From DAOUFU01 sp034429275 (GTDB lineage Bacteria > Chloroflexota > Anaerolineae > Aggregatilineales > Aggregatilineaceae): a stretch of DNA of 5,917 nt. The notes under the pieces are model-generated. The model worked only from the letters and a program-made list of their open reading frames with translations, had not been told where the DNA came from and did not search any database. A program made the position numbers and the translations under genes. Numbering within the stretch: position 1 is the first letter of the stretch; each line of letters begins with the position of its first letter. Location: contig DAOUFU010000306.1 of assembly GCA_034429275.1 (NCBI GenBank), forward strand, positions 1 to 5,917, written 5' to 3'. Positions 5,778-5,917 of the stretch are shown here, piece after piece.

Positions 5778-5891
5778 GGCCTCACCCCCACCTTCGCCGC
5801 GCCCTGCGGGCGCGTTGTCGGTTGCCCCCTCTCCGAAAATTTTCGGCGAGGGGGCGGAGCGGCCCGGTTTTGGCCGCGCGGGGGTGAGGCC
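5778..5891. repeat. 114-bp cloverleaf-forming palindromic element, copy B
   Basis: Second copy, in the same orientation as 3696-3807. Terminal 12-bp inverted repeats are at 5778-5789 and 5880-5891. The left hairpin pairs 5798-5804 with 5808-5814 (perfect 7-bp stem, sequence unlike copy A). The central near-palindrome is 5825-5854 with a single mismatch pair. The right hairpin, 5859-5864 with 5872-5877, is identical to copy A. The flanks are also related (AGTCC before; AG then TCGCCC after). It lies ~126 bp upstream of the VOC start. The 26 bases to its right hold nothing recognisable. Confidence 0.85.
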
Positions 5892-5917
5892 AGCCATTCG
5901 CCCAACCCTTTCCGCTC

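Noticed and set aside
5658..5897. 79-codon minus-strand frame upstream of the VOC gene
   Set aside because: It is mostly translated palindromic repeat and promoter region, with no conserved motif or ribosome-binding site.

Overview
The window looks like chromosomal DNA of a high-GC bacterium. Five intact protein genes all lie on the minus strand, and the cut end of an insertion sequence sits at the left edge on the plus strand. No ribosomal or tRNA gene is present, so taxonomy is inference only. Three things are reminiscent of Chloroflexota (Anaerolineae-like) genomes: the gene mix, a secreted mono-haem cytochrome c fused to an acidic extracytoplasmic domain, and G/C-rich hairpin repeats between genes. 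I hold that assignment loosely.

Layout from left to right: (1) 1-128, the 3' end of an IS5-family-like transposase and the probable right end of the element; (2) 187-221, a strong terminator for minus-strand transcripts; (3) 264-1133, a secreted c-type cytochrome protein, preceded by a near-consensus sigma-70 promoter (1224-1252) and a 5'-UTR stem-loop; (4) 1399-2067 and 2076-3575, a two-gene operon transcribed leftward as GH13 alpha-amylase-family enzyme then histidine phosphatase, in which the phosphatase ribosome-binding site overlaps the amylase stop codon; (5) 3576-4098, a long non-coding stretch with an amylase promoter, a 112-bp palindromic element, two 38-bp perfect direct repeats, a diverged 31-bp repeat pair and the trxB terminator; (6) 4099-5118, thioredoxin reductase; (7) 5275-5652, a VOC-fold protein with its own promoter; (8) a second copy of the palindromic element at the right edge.

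In transcription order the genes are VOC protein, trxB, terminator; amylase, phosphatase; then the cytochrome, terminator. The amylase-phosphatase pair suggests intracellular glucan or oligosaccharide turnover with a phosphatase of unknown substrate. TrxB supplies thiol-redox power. The cytochrome works outside the cytoplasmic membrane. I see no single pathway that unites all five.

The most unusual feature is the pair of ~113-bp intergenic elements. Each has 12-bp perfect terminal inverted repeats enclosing three internal hairpins, giving a cloverleaf. The left hairpin differs in sequence between the copies but keeps a perfect 7-bp stem, which suggests selection for structure. Both copies have the same orientation and lie about 120 bp upstream of a start codon and 54-59 bp upstream of a predicted -35 box.
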